From an uncultured Gammaproteobacteria bacterium (GTDB taxonomy: Bacteria > Pseudomonadota > Gammaproteobacteria > GCA-001735895): 13,917 bases of DNA. The translations under genes were made by a program, and so were the position numbers. Positions 6,434 through 13,917 of the stretch are shown here, piece by piece (position 1 is the first letter of the stretch; each line of letters begins with the position of its first letter). The notes under the pieces were generated by a model. That model saw only the letters and a program-made list of their open reading frames with translations, searched no databases and had not been told where the DNA came from. The stretch lies in contig CALZHS010000006.1 in NCBI GenBank assembly GCA_945787265.1, forward strand, positions 1 through 13,917, given 5' to 3'.

Positions 6434-7690
6434 ATGTTCTCAAAATCCATGAATATTGCCGATTTCGATCCAGAGCTATGGACGTCAATGCAGGCCGAAG
6501 AAAACCGCCAGGAAGATCACATCGAACTGATTGCCTCGGAAAACTACACCAGTCCGCGGGTAATGCAGGCGCAGGGATCGGTATTGACCAACAAGTATGC
6601 CGAGGGCTACCCGTCCAAGCGCTACTACGGTGGCTGCGAGTTCGTCGACGTCGCTGAAGCTCTGGCGATTGAGCGGGCCAGGAAACTATTTGATGCCGCC
6701 TACGCCAATGTGCAGCCTCATTCGGGCTCATCAGCGAATGCGGCGGTGTATTTTGCATTGTTGAACGCCGGTGACACGATACTGGGAATGAGCCTGTCTG
6801 ATGGTGGGCACCTGACACATGGCGCCAAGGTTAACTTCTCGGGCAAACTGTTCAACGCTGTTCAGTACGGTCTGAACAATGAAACCGGAGAAGTCGATTA
6901 TGACCAGGTCGAAGCGCTGGCGCAGGAACACAAGCCGAAGATGATTATCGCCGGCTTTTCGGCCTACTCCCGGGTTATGGACTGGCAGCGTTTTCGCGAT
7001 ATTGCGGATTCGGTGGGCGCCTACCTGTTCGTCGATATGGCGCATGTTGCGGGCCTGGTTGCAGCCGGGGTATACCCGAGTCCGGTCCAGATTGCCGACG
7101 TCTGCACCAGTACGACCCACAAAACCCTGCGCGGGCCGCGCGGCGGTATCATTATTGCCAGGGCAAACGAGGAAATCGAAAAGAAACTGAATTCGATGGT
7201 TTTCCCGGGTACCCAGGGTGGTCCGCTGATGCACGTCATTGCGGCCAAGGCGGTTGCCTTCAAGGAAGCGATGAGCGACGAATTCGTCGAATATCAAAAG
7301 CAGGTCGTGGTTAACGCGAACGCGATGGCCGAGGAGTTTGTCAAGCGCGGCTTCGACGTGGTTTCCGGGGGTACTGACAACCACCTGTTCCTGCTGTCGT
7401 TGATCAACAAGGGCTTGACCGGCAAAGACGCCGATGCGGCGTTGAGCAAGGCCCATATCACCGTCAACAAAAACTCGGTACCCAACGATCCGCAATCGCC
7501 GTTTGTTACCTCGGGGCTGCGTATCGGTTCACCTGCGATAACCACGCGTGGCTTCAACGAACAGGATTCCCGCGACCTGGCGAACTGGATCAGCGACGTG
7601 CTTGAAGATATGGATAACGAAGACCTGATAGCGACCGTTCGCACCAAGGTTACCGAAATATGTGCGCGTCTGCCGGTTTACAGGAACTGA
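6434..7690 (+). CDS. glyA: Serine hydroxymethyltransferase
   Basis: This PLP enzyme interconverts serine plus tetrahydrofolate with glycine plus 5,10-methylene-tetrahydrofolate, the main entry of one-carbon units for purines, thymidylate and methionine. At 418 residues it matches the usual length of about 417. Visible blocks are HIELIASENYTSPRVMQAQG, NKYAEGYPSKRYYGGCEFVD, LFVDMAHVAGLVAAG, and the PLP-lysine motif TSTTHKTLRGPRGG with Lys230. I chose the ATG at 6434 because MFSKSMNIADFDPELW aligns with the E. coli start and GAGGA lies seven bases upstream. A longer in-frame opening from 6383 has no support. It leads the plus-strand row, with nrdR 11 bases downstream. Confidence 0.98.
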   Translation: MFSKSMNIADFDPELWTSMQAEENRQEDHIELIASENYTSPRVMQAQGSVLTNKYAEGYPSKRYYGGCEFVDVAEALAIERARKLFDAAYANVQPHSGSSANAAVYFALLNAGDTILGMSLSDGGHLTHGAKVNFSGKLFNAVQYGLNNETGEVDYDQVEALAQEHKPKMIIAGFSAYSRVMDWQRFRDIADSVGAYLFVDMAHVAGLVAAGVYPSPVQIADVCTSTTHKTLRGPRGGIIIARANEEIEKKLNSMVFPGTQGGPLMHVIAAKAVAFKEAMSDEFVEYQKQVVVNANAMAEEFVKRGFDVVSGGTDNHLFLLSLINKGLTGKDADAALSKAHITVNKNSVPNDPQSPFVTSGLRIGSPAITTRGFNEQDSRDLANWISDVLEDMDNEDLIATVRTKVTEICARLPVYRN

Positions 7691-7701
7691 TTCGTTAAGC
7701 G

Positions 7702-8205
7702 ATGAAATGTCCTTTCTGCGGCACGCCTGATACCCGCGTGGTCGATTCCCGGCTGGCGTCGGAATCGACCCAGGTGCGCCGCAGAAGGGAATGCGTGTCC
7801 TGCGAAACCCGATTCACTACCTATGAATCACCCTTGCTGAACATGCCGATGGTGATTAAAAACGATGGCAGTCGTGACACCTTTGACGAAGTAAGGTTAC
7901 GCAGCGGTATGCTGCGCGCGCTCGAAAAACGACCGGTGTCGGCAGAACAAATCGAGGATGCGATAAACCATATCAAGCTCCAGCTGGTAGGCCTCGAGGC
8001 ACGCGAGATCTCGTCGCGAGAGATCGGCGAGATGGTGATGCGCGAATTGCAGCGTCTCGACCAGGTAGCGTATATACGTTTCGCATCGGTTTACCTGAGT
8101 TTCGAAGACATACAGGCATTCGAAGAGGCCATCGAGGCGCTTGCGGCCGAGCCTACCCCCGAAATGCATCGCAGACAGGTCCCACTCATTGATGAGGATG
8201 ATTGA
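7702..8205 (+). CDS. nrdR: Transcriptional repressor NrdR
   Basis: NrdR is a zinc-finger and ATP-cone protein that represses ribonucleotide reductase genes when dATP is high. The N-terminal zinc ribbon has Cys3, Cys6, Cys31 and Cys34 (MKCPFCG and RECVSCETRFTTYE). The ATP-cone occupies about residues 49-139, starting at VIKNDGSRDTFDEVRLRSGM. The length of 167 residues fits the family, with a slightly long acidic C-terminus (PLIDEDD). The ribosome site is weak, so translation may depend on glyA upstream. Placement between glyA and ribD is common in gammaproteobacteria. Its stop overlaps or touches the possible starts of ribD. Confidence 0.98.
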   Translation: MKCPFCGTPDTRVVDSRLASESTQVRRRRECVSCETRFTTYESPLLNMPMVIKNDGSRDTFDEVRLRSGMLRALEKRPVSAEQIEDAINHIKLQLVGLEAREISSREIGEMVMRELQRLDQVAYIRFASVYLSFEDIQAFEEAIEALAAEPTPEMHRRQVPLIDEDD

Positions 8206-8207
8206 CG

Positions 8208-9323
8208 GTGGCCATGCAGTCCCACCACTACTGGATGGCGGAAGCGTTACGCCAGGCGCGCAAGGGGTTTTATTCAACCCCGCCTAATCCGCGCGTGGGC
8301 TGTGTCATCGTCGCCGACGGCAAGATGCTCGCGGCTGGCTGGCATGGTTATACCGGTGGTCCCCACGCAGAGGTCAATGCAATCAATTCGGCAGAAATCC
8401 CGGCCGGGGCTGATTTTTACGTCACCCTTGAACCCTGCTCGCATCATGGCAAAACACCTCCCTGCGTTGAGGTCCTGATTGAAGCCAGGCCGGGGCGCGT
8501 GATTGTCGCGATGCAGGACCCGAATCCGCAGGTCGGTGGTCAGGGACTGGAAAAACTGCGTGCCAACGGGATTGAGGTTATAACCGGCGTGCTCGAGGCG
8601 GAGGCGCGTGAACTCAATCGCGGATTTGTCAAACGTATGGAGCAGGGCTTGCCGTTTGTCAGCGTGAAGATGGCCTGTTCACTCGACGGACGAAGCGCGT
8701 TGAAAAACGGAATCAGTCAGTGGATAACGGCGAAACCGGCACGACGCGATGTACAACTGCAGCGCGCGCGCGCATCCGTGATTCTCAGCAGTGCCCAGAC
8801 CGTGCTCGACGACGATCCGTCGCTTAACCTGCGGCTGTCAAAGCAGGACCTGAAGCAGATTTTTGAAGTGCGACACCCGGTGCGCGCAATTGTCGACTCG
8901 AGGTTACGCCTGAGCGGTAATGAGAAGGTTTTTTCGACCCGGGGAGAGATCTGGATTTACACGCTCAGCCAGGATGAAGAGAAAAGGAAAAGGCTGAAGG
9001 ACCGGGGCGCGAAGATCATCGAACTCGAAGCCGGGGAATCAGGTCTTATAAGTCTGCAGGCGATGATACGGGACCTGGCGGAACGTGGGGTCAACGAAGT
9101 GCATACCGAGTGCGGGCAGCGTCTTGCGGGCGCCTTGTTGAGTCAGCAACTTGCTGACCAGGTCCTGTTATACCTGGCACCGCATCTGCTGGGTAGCCAG
9201 GCCCGGGGCGCTTTCGAGATGGGCGAGTTTACCGCTATGGAACAGCGTAAATCCTGTCATATTCGCGATATTCGCCAGATCGGCGATGATCTTCGCTTAA
9301 CCTTGAGCGTTAACCAGGAGTAA
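8208..9323 (+). CDS. ribD: Bifunctional riboflavin deaminase/reductase RibD
   Basis: RibD deaminates the pyrimidine product of GTP cyclohydrolase II and then reduces its ribose to ribityl with NADPH, steps two and three of riboflavin synthesis. The deaminase half (about 1-145) has the zinc site HAE (His53, Glu55) and PCSHHGKTPPC (Cys77, Cys86). The reductase half begins near VSVKMACSLDGRSA, with QWITAKPARRDVQLQRARA and VHTECGQRLAGALL further on. The full length is 371 residues. I chose the GTG at 8208 because GAGG (8194-8197) is ten bases upstream. An ATG at 8214 aligns best with the E. coli N-terminus and is a fair alternative; a TTG at 8202 is less likely. Coupling to the nrdR stop is likely. 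Confidence 0.97.
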   Translation: MAMQSHHYWMAEALRQARKGFYSTPPNPRVGCVIVADGKMLAAGWHGYTGGPHAEVNAINSAEIPAGADFYVTLEPCSHHGKTPPCVEVLIEARPGRVIVAMQDPNPQVGGQGLEKLRANGIEVITGVLEAEARELNRGFVKRMEQGLPFVSVKMACSLDGRSALKNGISQWITAKPARRDVQLQRARASVILSSAQTVLDDDPSLNLRLSKQDLKQIFEVRHPVRAIVDSRLRLSGNEKVFSTRGEIWIYTLSQDEEKRKRLKDRGAKIIELEAGESGLISLQAMIRDLAERGVNEVHTECGQRLAGALLSQQLADQVLLYLAPHLLGSQARGAFEMGEFTAMEQRKSCHIRDIRQIGDDLRLTLSVNQE

Positions 9324-9326
9324 ATC

Positions 9327-9899
9327 GTGTCTACCATTGTCGCCGTTTCAAAAAACAACTCGGCCTGCATTGCCGCCGATAGCCTGACCAGCTTTGGCGA
9401 TACCCGGCAGTCGGCCGACTTTGTTACCGACTTTGACAAGATTATCAGGTTTGCCGATCAAAACTACATCGGCATAGTCGGAAGTGCGGCCCATCACCTG
9501 GTCATGGGAAACCTGCTCGATAAACATGCCGATAAAATCGATTTTTCGGATCGCTTCAGCATATTTGAATCAATGCGCCAGATACATCCCATTTTGAAGA
9601 CCGAATATTTTCTCATCAGTAAAGACGAAGATGATGATGCTTACGAGTCATCCCGGGTCGATGCTTTAATCATTAATAAGAGTGGTATTTTCGGTCTTTA
9701 CTCGTTGCGCGAAGTCGAACAGTACACGCGTTTCTGGGCGATTGGCTCGGGTGCCGAATTCGCGTTGGGCGCAATGCAGGCGAGCTACGATTTGCTCGAC
9801 GATGCGGTCGACGTCGCGCGCGCTGGAATCGAGGCGGGTGCCTGTTTCGATAACGCCAGCGCTTTGCCAATGACCATCTACAGCCTGGAGCTAGATTGA
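9327..9899 (+). CDS. HslV/proteasome-like Ntn-hydrolase of unknown role
   Basis: This 190-residue protein looks like a divergent relative of HslV (ClpQ), the proteolytic half of the HslUV protease. It begins MSTIVAV, against MTTIVSV in HslV. Removal of Met would expose Ser where HslV has its catalytic Thr1. Asp18 in IAADS lines up with Asp17 of HslV, and Lys38 in FDKIIRF corresponds to Lys33 after a 4-residue insertion. The later FWAIGSGAEFALGAM block resembles AIGSGGPYA in HslV, and the end has GACFDNASALPMTIYSLE. The start is GTG, with AGGAG six bases upstream overlapping the end of ribD, and the stop overlaps the ribE ATG, so it is a regular member of the rib operon. No hslU or other ATPase is in the window. 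It is not the usual HslV, and the sequence start does not resemble Anbu. Substrate and activity are unknown. Confidence 0.82.
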   Translation: MSTIVAVSKNNSACIAADSLTSFGDTRQSADFVTDFDKIIRFADQNYIGIVGSAAHHLVMGNLLDKHADKIDFSDRFSIFESMRQIHPILKTEYFLISKDEDDDAYESSRVDALIINKSGIFGLYSLREVEQYTRFWAIGSGAEFALGAMQASYDLLDDAVDVARAGIEAGACFDNASALPMTIYSLELD

Positions 9900-10564
9900 T
9901 GTTTACCGGGATTATTGAAGCCATCGGCAACGTTGAGCGCAGCGAGTCCAGGGACGGCGATATTCGTCTTGGCATTGCCTGTGGCGAGCTCGATTTAACG
10001 CACACGCGACTCGGCGACAGCATCGCGGTGAATGGCGTTTGTCTTACCGCGATCGCACTGCATGATCAGACTTTCATGGCCGATGTTTCAGCCGAAACCT
10101 TGAATAAGACCAGTTTGGGTCAACTCTCCGTGGGCAGCCCGGTCAATCTTGAAACGGCTCTCACGCTGAATACTGCACTCGGTGGTCACCTGGTCAGCGG
10201 CCACGTCGACGGGCTTGCCACCCTGGTTGAATTGCAGGCCGACGCGCGTTCGATTCGCTATCGCTTTGAAGTGGAACCGGAGATCCAGCACTATATCGCC
10301 ATCAAGGGTTCGGTGACGATTGACGGCACCAGCCTGACCGTCAATAACGTCGATGGTAACCGTTTTGATGTCAATATAGTGCCTCACACCCAGCAGAAAA
10401 CGATTTTTCAATACTACCAGGACGGCTCCAGGGTAAACATCGAGGTCGACATAATTGCGCGCTATCTGGAACGCTTACTGCAGGGACGGGGAAATGCGAG
10501 TAAAGTTAAAGACCAACAGATGCTCGAAACCCTGATAAAATCAGGATTTATCAATCATGAATAA
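9899..10564 (+). CDS. ribE: Riboflavin synthase, alpha subunit
   Basis: Two molecules of 6,7-dimethyl-8-ribityllumazine are converted into riboflavin and the pyrimidine precursor, the last step of the pathway. The protein is 221 residues with two lumazine-binding barrels. The first starts MFTGIIEAIG and contains SIAVNGVCLT (41-50). The second starts GGHLVSGHVDG (95-105) and contains KGSVTIDGTSLTVN (136-149) and VNIVPHTQQKT (158-168). The C-terminal helix VDIIARYLERLL mediates trimer formation in the family. The ATG at 9899 overlaps the preceding stop (TGATG), with GGAG eight bases upstream. The gene is called ribC in E. coli. Confidence 0.97.
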   Translation: MFTGIIEAIGNVERSESRDGDIRLGIACGELDLTHTRLGDSIAVNGVCLTAIALHDQTFMADVSAETLNKTSLGQLSVGSPVNLETALTLNTALGGHLVSGHVDGLATLVELQADARSIRYRFEVEPEIQHYIAIKGSVTIDGTSLTVNNVDGNRFDVNIVPHTQQKTIFQYYQDGSRVNIEVDIIARYLERLLQGRGNASKVKDQQMLETLIKSGFINHE

Positions 10565-11678
10565 GCCCGTTAAGTTAAACATGGAATTGAATTCGACCCA
10601 GGAAATCATTGACGATATCAAGGCCGGAAAGATGGTCATTATCATGGACGATGAAGACCGCGAAAATGAAGGCGATATCCTGATGGCGGCCGCGGCGGTG
10701 ACAGCCGAGAGCATCAATTTTATGGCCAAGCACGGTCGTGGCCTGATTTGCCTGACGCTATCCGAGCAGCGCTGCAAGCAGTTGCGCCTGCCGTTGATGG
10801 TAGGAGATAACCGCGAAAACCTGGAAACAAATTTCACGGTTTCGATAGAAGCCGCGGAAGGGGTTACGACTGGAATTTCTGCTGCCGATCGCGCCACCAC
10901 TATCCTGGCCGCAATTAAGGAAGATGCGACGCCGGGAAGCATTGTACAACCGGGACATGTCTTTCCGGTGATGGCACGCAAGGGTGGGGTACTGTTCCGG
11001 GCAGGCCACACCGAGGCGGGCTGTGATCTGGCGCGGCTCGCCGGATTTGAACCTGCTGCGGTAATTGTCGAGATCCTGAATGATGATGGCACCATGGCAA
11101 GACGCAAGGATCTTGAAAAATTTGCGATGAAGCATAACCTCAAAATCGGCACCATCGAAGACCTGATCCGTTACCGTATCGATAATGAGCATACCGTCGA
11201 ACGCATTGTCGAATCGCGATTTGAAACCGATTATGGCGAGTTCAAACTCTACGCTTTCGAAGACAGTACCGCCCAGGAACTGCACCTGGCGCTGGTCATG
11301 GGAAAGATTGACCCGGAAAAACCGATTCCGGTGCGGGTGCACGTGCAAAACACCCTGACCGATTCACTGGCGGGCATCAAGGGACGCGGTTGGCCGCTGC
11401 ATGATGTGATGGAGACAATCAGCAAGGCTGGTGAGGGCGTTATTGTTTTCTTGCGCCAACCGGAAACACCCAGGGACATGGTAAATATCATCGAGTCGAT
11501 GGTTCAGGGCCATGGTACCGAGGACCGTGGCGACGATCAGCGAACCTATGGCATCGGGGCACAGATACTGGCGGATCTCGGGGTACGCAAGATGAGCCTG
11601 TTGAGCGCTCCCAAGGTGTTCCACGGACTGGCCGGATTCGGCCTGGAAGTAGTCGATTATTTTTCGGATGAAGGTTAA
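10557..11678 (+). CDS. ribBA: DHBP synthase fused to degenerate GTP cyclohydrolase II-like domain
   Basis: The N-terminal half (about 10-208) is 3,4-dihydroxy-2-butanone-4-phosphate synthase, which makes the four-carbon unit from ribulose 5-phosphate. The acidic site DDEDRENEGD (31-40), EAAEGVTTGISAADR (98-112), RPGH-like QPGHVFP and RAGHTEA (148-154) are all present. The C-terminal half (about 215-373) has the GTP cyclohydrolase II fold pattern, ending YGIGAQILADLGVRKMSLLS. It contains no cysteine, so the zinc site (CxxGDxxxSxRCDC in active enzymes) is lost; RVHVQNTLTDSLAG stands in its place. Such ribB-type fusions with an inactive second half are known from Pseudomonas. A separate ribA elsewhere is expected. 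The ATG at 10557 overlaps the end of ribE and has AGGA ten bases upstream. Confidence 0.95.
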   Translation: MNKPVKLNMELNSTQEIIDDIKAGKMVIIMDDEDRENEGDILMAAAAVTAESINFMAKHGRGLICLTLSEQRCKQLRLPLMVGDNRENLETNFTVSIEAAEGVTTGISAADRATTILAAIKEDATPGSIVQPGHVFPVMARKGGVLFRAGHTEAGCDLARLAGFEPAAVIVEILNDDGTMARRKDLEKFAMKHNLKIGTIEDLIRYRIDNEHTVERIVESRFETDYGEFKLYAFEDSTAQELHLALVMGKIDPEKPIPVRVHVQNTLTDSLAGIKGRGWPLHDVMETISKAGEGVIVFLRQPETPRDMVNIIESMVQGHGTEDRGDDQRTYGIGAQILADLGVRKMSLLSAPKVFHGLAGFGLEVVDYFSDEG

Positions 11679-11682
11679 CAAT

Positions 11683-12156
11683 ATGGCAGAAGTCAACAAG
11701 ATCGATGGAGACCTGGTCGTCAGCAAGGCGAAAATCGCGATCGTCGTCGGGAGATTTAACGGCTTCATCGTCGAGAGCCTGTTAAGCGCCGCGCTGGATA
11801 CACTGCAGCGCGCGGGCATCGACGCTGGGGATATCACCGTAAGTCACGTACCTGGCGCACTCGAGATTCCATTGCTGGTGCAAAAATATGCGGCCGGCGG
11901 CAAGCATGATGCGGTCATCGCCCTGGGCGCGGTAATTCGCGGCGCCACTCCGCATTTCGATATTGTCGCGGGCGAAAGCGCCAAGGCTTTGGCGTCGTTG
12001 GCACTGGCGCATTCGCTGCCCGTGATTAATGGCGTGTTAACGACTGACACCATCGAACAGGCAATCGAACGTGCCGGTACCAAGGCAGGGAACAAGGGTG
12101 CCGATGCCGCTATGAGCGCGATGGAAATGATCAGCCTGCTGCGAAAAATCAAGTAA
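11683..12156 (+). CDS. ribH: 6,7-dimethyl-8-ribityllumazine synthase
   Basis: This enzyme condenses the ribityl-pyrimidine with the butanone phosphate made by RibBA to give lumazine. It usually assembles into pentamers or 60-subunit shells. The 157-residue protein has GRFNGFIVESLL near 25-36, VPGALEIPLLVQK, GAVIRGATPHFD with the probable catalytic His, GESAKAL, and PVINGVLTTDTIEQAIERAG. I chose the ATG at 11683 because AAGG (11671-11674) lies eight bases upstream. An in-frame ATG at 11668 overlaps ribBA but lacks a ribosome site. nusB follows after 15 bases. Confidence 0.98.
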   Translation: MAEVNKIDGDLVVSKAKIAIVVGRFNGFIVESLLSAALDTLQRAGIDAGDITVSHVPGALEIPLLVQKYAAGGKHDAVIALGAVIRGATPHFDIVAGESAKALASLALAHSLPVINGVLTTDTIEQAIERAGTKAGNKGADAAMSAMEMISLLRKIK

Positions 12157-12171
12157 GCTGCTGGAAATCCG

Positions 12172-12615
12172 GTGAATGACAAGGCGCGGTTTATCAAGAA
12201 ACGGAAGCATGCCCGTGATAAAGCGCTGCAAGCCCTGTATCAATGGCAGTTATCAGGCGAAGAACTGGACTGGATAAGAGATCATTACCTGCAAGAACAG
12301 GGTGTTGCCTCCGGCGATGAAGCTTATTTCCTCGAATTGCTTTACCAGATTCCACCGCAGGTCGATGCGCTCGATGGTCGTTATCGCAAGTACGTTGAAA
12401 ACTTCGAGGATCATATTGATCCCATCGAAACCAATATCCTGCGAATAGCCACTTACGAGCTCGAAAATCACCCCGAAATCCCCTACCGGGTTGTCATCAA
12501 CGAAGCGATTAATCTGGCCAGGGTTTATGGCGCCGACGATAGTCACAAGTTTATCAACGGTGTGCTGGATCCATTGTGTGCAGAGTTACGTAAACCCGAA
12601 GTGACCAGGCAGTAA
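12172..12615 (+). CDS. nusB: Transcription antitermination factor NusB
   Basis: NusB binds boxA RNA together with ribosomal protein S10 (NusE) and helps RNA polymerase transcribe rRNA operons without early termination. This 147-residue all-helical protein shows the Arg/Lys-rich start KKRKHARDKALQALYQWQLSG, then IDPIETNILRIATYELENHPEIPYRVVINEAINLARVYGADDSHKFINGVLD, shown here as consecutive family blocks rather than one motif. The start is GTG, with GGA six bases upstream; the nearby ATG is out of frame. The ribH-nusB-thiL-pgpA order is the common gammaproteobacterial one. Confidence 0.97.
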   Translation: MNDKARFIKKRKHARDKALQALYQWQLSGEELDWIRDHYLQEQGVASGDEAYFLELLYQIPPQVDALDGRYRKYVENFEDHIDPIETNILRIATYELENHPEIPYRVVINEAINLARVYGADDSHKFINGVLDPLCAELRKPEVTRQ

Positions 12616-12636
12616 CGATACGGAACGGCAGCGGCG

Positions 12637-13593
12637 ATGGCGCACGACGAATTTGCGATAATCGAACAATATTTTACAGCTATCGGGGATTCCTCCGACG
12701 ACGTGCTGCTGGCGGTTGGTGATGATGCGGCAGTCGTGGAGCTTGCGCCGGGACAGCAGCTCGTTATCAGCATGGATACGCTCGTGGGAGGCGTTCATTT
12801 TCCTGTCGACACCAATCCTGCCGATATCGCATACAAGTCGCTTGCAGTGAATCTCAGTGACCTGGCCGCGATGGCCGCGAGTCCAGCCTGGTTCCTGTTG
12901 TCACTGACCCTGCCCGGAAACGATTCCCGTTGGTTGAGCGCGTTCGCCAGCAGTCTTAGACAGACTGCCGATGACTTTAAGCTGCCGCTGATTGGTGGTG
13001 ATACCTGTCGCGGGGAGCTGTCGATAACCGTTCAAATTGCAGGTACAGTGCCCGCCGGTCAATACGTTACCCGCCAGCATGCGAAACCCGGTGATTTGAT
13101 CCTGGTTTCGGGAGAACTCGGTAATGCCGGACTCGGGTTGGCGCTTAAACAGGGCCGGTTAGACCTGCCGCAGGATCTGCAGACGCACTGCCTGCTGGCC
13201 TTAAATCGGCCACAACCGAGGCTCGAACTGATTCCATTCCTGCGGGAGTTCGCATCTGCGGCAATCGATATTTCGGATGGATTGCAGGGCGACCTGGCGC
13301 ACGTGCTGAAAGCCAGCCACTGTGGTGCCATGATTTCGCGGGACTCGATTCCGGTGAATTCGTGGATCAGGCAACAGCAGGCCTACCAATATGCGCTCGG
13401 CGCGGGTGATGACTACGAGATTTGTTGCTGCCTTCCAGCCAGGCATCGGGGCGAAATAGAGAACTGGAACCTGGAGCATCCGGCTTGTCGACTAACCGTG
13501 ATCGGCGAAATTACCGAGTCCGGTTATTTCCTGCGACAAGGCGAGGACCTGGTCGATTTGGGTAATGCACAGGGGTATCAGCATTTTGACTAG
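12637..13593 (+). CDS. thiL: Thiamine-monophosphate kinase
   Basis: ThiL phosphorylates thiamine monophosphate to thiamine diphosphate, the active cofactor. The 318-residue protein has the PurM/ThiL-family layout. MAHDEFAIIEQYF lines up with the E. coli N-terminus. It is followed by VGDDAAVV (27-34) and SMDTLVGGVHF (45-55), and then DIAYKSLAVNLSDLAAMAA (63-81). Further on are IGGDTCRG (119-126) and AAIDISDGLQGDLAHV in the second half. These aspartates bind Mg and ATP. The ATG at 12637 has GGAA eleven bases upstream, a modest site. The last part overlaps the start of pgpA. Confidence 0.97.
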   Translation: MAHDEFAIIEQYFTAIGDSSDDVLLAVGDDAAVVELAPGQQLVISMDTLVGGVHFPVDTNPADIAYKSLAVNLSDLAAMAASPAWFLLSLTLPGNDSRWLSAFASSLRQTADDFKLPLIGGDTCRGELSITVQIAGTVPAGQYVTRQHAKPGDLILVSGELGNAGLGLALKQGRLDLPQDLQTHCLLALNRPQPRLELIPFLREFASAAIDISDGLQGDLAHVLKASHCGAMISRDSIPVNSWIRQQQAYQYALGAGDDYEICCCLPARHRGEIENWNLEHPACRLTVIGEITESGYFLRQGEDLVDLGNAQGYQHFD

Positions 13594-13917
13594 GATTTCG
13601 CCGAGATTGTTACGCAACCCGTTACACCTGTTGTCGCTGGGTTTTGGCTCGGGCCTTGCCCCGGTTGCTCCAGGCACATTCGGTACCCTGGCGGCGATCC
13701 CGTTTTATTTACTAATTGCACAGCTGGCCCTGCCATATTACCTGGCAATCGTAGTGCTTGGGTTGGCAGCAGGTGTGTACCTGTGCGGGTACACCAGTGC
13801 CGCGCTAGGGGTGCACGATCATGGGGGGATTGTCTGGGACGAGTTTGTTGGTTTCTGGATTGCTATGATAGCAGTGCCGGTTACCTGGCAGTGGATTGTG
13901 GCCGGTTTTGTGCTATT
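13565..13917 (+). CDS. pgpA: Phosphatidylglycerophosphatase A (3' end cut off by window edge)
   Basis: PgpA is an inner-membrane enzyme that removes phosphate from phosphatidylglycerophosphate to give phosphatidylglycerol. The visible 117 or so residues contain NPLHLLSLGFGSGLAPVAPG, TFGTLAAIPFYLL, a hydrophobic segment ALPYYLAIVVLGLAAGVYL, and the acidic active-site block GVHDHGGIVWDEFVGFW. All match E. coli PgpA. The ATG at 13565 overlaps thiL by 29 bases and gives an N-terminus of the E. coli length. A TTG at 13586 has a better ribosome site (AGGGG, 13571-13575) and is a real alternative. The frame remains open to the window edge, so the C-terminus is missing. Confidence 0.93.
   Translation, partial: MHRGISILTRISPRLLRNPLHLLSLGFGSGLAPVAPGTFGTLAAIPFYLLIAQLALPYYLAIVVLGLAAGVYLCGYTSAALGVHDHGGIVWDEFVGFWIAMIAVPVTWQWIVAGFVL

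Noticed and set aside
6731..7495. 254-codon minus-strand open frame opposite glyA
   Set aside because: It is an antisense shadow of a highly conserved gene with no ribosome site or family resemblance.
8001..8026. Palindromic GAGATCTC and CTCGTCGCGAG in nrdR
   Set aside because: They lie inside the ATP-cone coding region, encode ordinary residues (REISSREIGE), and are not placed like an operator.
8758..8775. Alternating GC run in ribD that could form Z-DNA
   Set aside because: It is short, within conserved coding sequence for an Arg/Ala-rich helix, and needs no further explanation.
8150..10560. FMN riboswitch controlling the riboflavin genes
   Set aside because: There is no non-coding leader long enough before ribD, ribE or ribBA, and no conserved RFN-type sequence was seen. 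Genes overlap or nearly touch.

Overview
The window looks like chromosomal DNA from a gammaproteobacterium, probably a free-living, possibly marine one. The clearest sign is the gene order glyA-nrdR-ribD-(x)-ribE-ribBA-ribH-nusB-thiL-pgpA. Its proteins resemble their E. coli counterparts closely, and YggX, NrdR, ThiL and PgpA align almost from the first residue. There are no rRNA or tRNA genes, CRISPR arrays, transposons or phage genes, and every complete gene looks intact. The assignment to a group is inferred from recalled family sequences, not from a search.

Left part (about 218-3260, minus strand): a three-gene signalling cassette read from a TTG start at 3260. It encodes a PP2C phosphatase, a membrane-spanning Ser/Thr kinase and a small tail-anchored protein. 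Each stop overlaps the next start by one base, so the three are probably translationally coupled. Diverging from it (3436-4125, plus) is a signal-peptide-bearing, probable outer-membrane beta-barrel protein that ends at a good intrinsic terminator.

Middle part (4190-6206): an iron-sulfur neighbourhood. yggX (plus, TTG start) meets an ATP-grasp ligase gene (minus) tail to tail with one base between them. Upstream of the ligase on the same strand is an A-type Fe-S carrier with an unusual CGGC tail. A terminator-like hairpin lies inside the first codons of the ligase gene and may divide the expression of the two. A near-perfect 20-bp palindrome sits just upstream of a TATAAT box in front of the carrier gene.

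Right part (6434-13917, plus): a tightly packed row of ten genes, likely one or a few transcripts. glyA supplies one-carbon units and NrdR represses ribonucleotide reductase genes. RibD, RibE, RibBA and RibH cover riboflavin synthesis from the GTP cyclohydrolase II product onward. NusB is an antitermination factor, ThiL makes thiamine diphosphate, and PgpA (cut by the window edge) makes phosphatidylglycerol. The GTP cyclohydrolase II-like half of RibBA has no cysteines and is probably inactive, so a separate ribA is expected elsewhere.

The most surprising gene is the one between ribD and ribE. It encodes a 190-residue HslV/proteasome-like Ntn-hydrolase with a candidate Ser nucleophile after the initiator Met, and with Asp and Lys at the expected places. 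No partner ATPase is encoded in the window. This is the best candidate here for an undescribed system.
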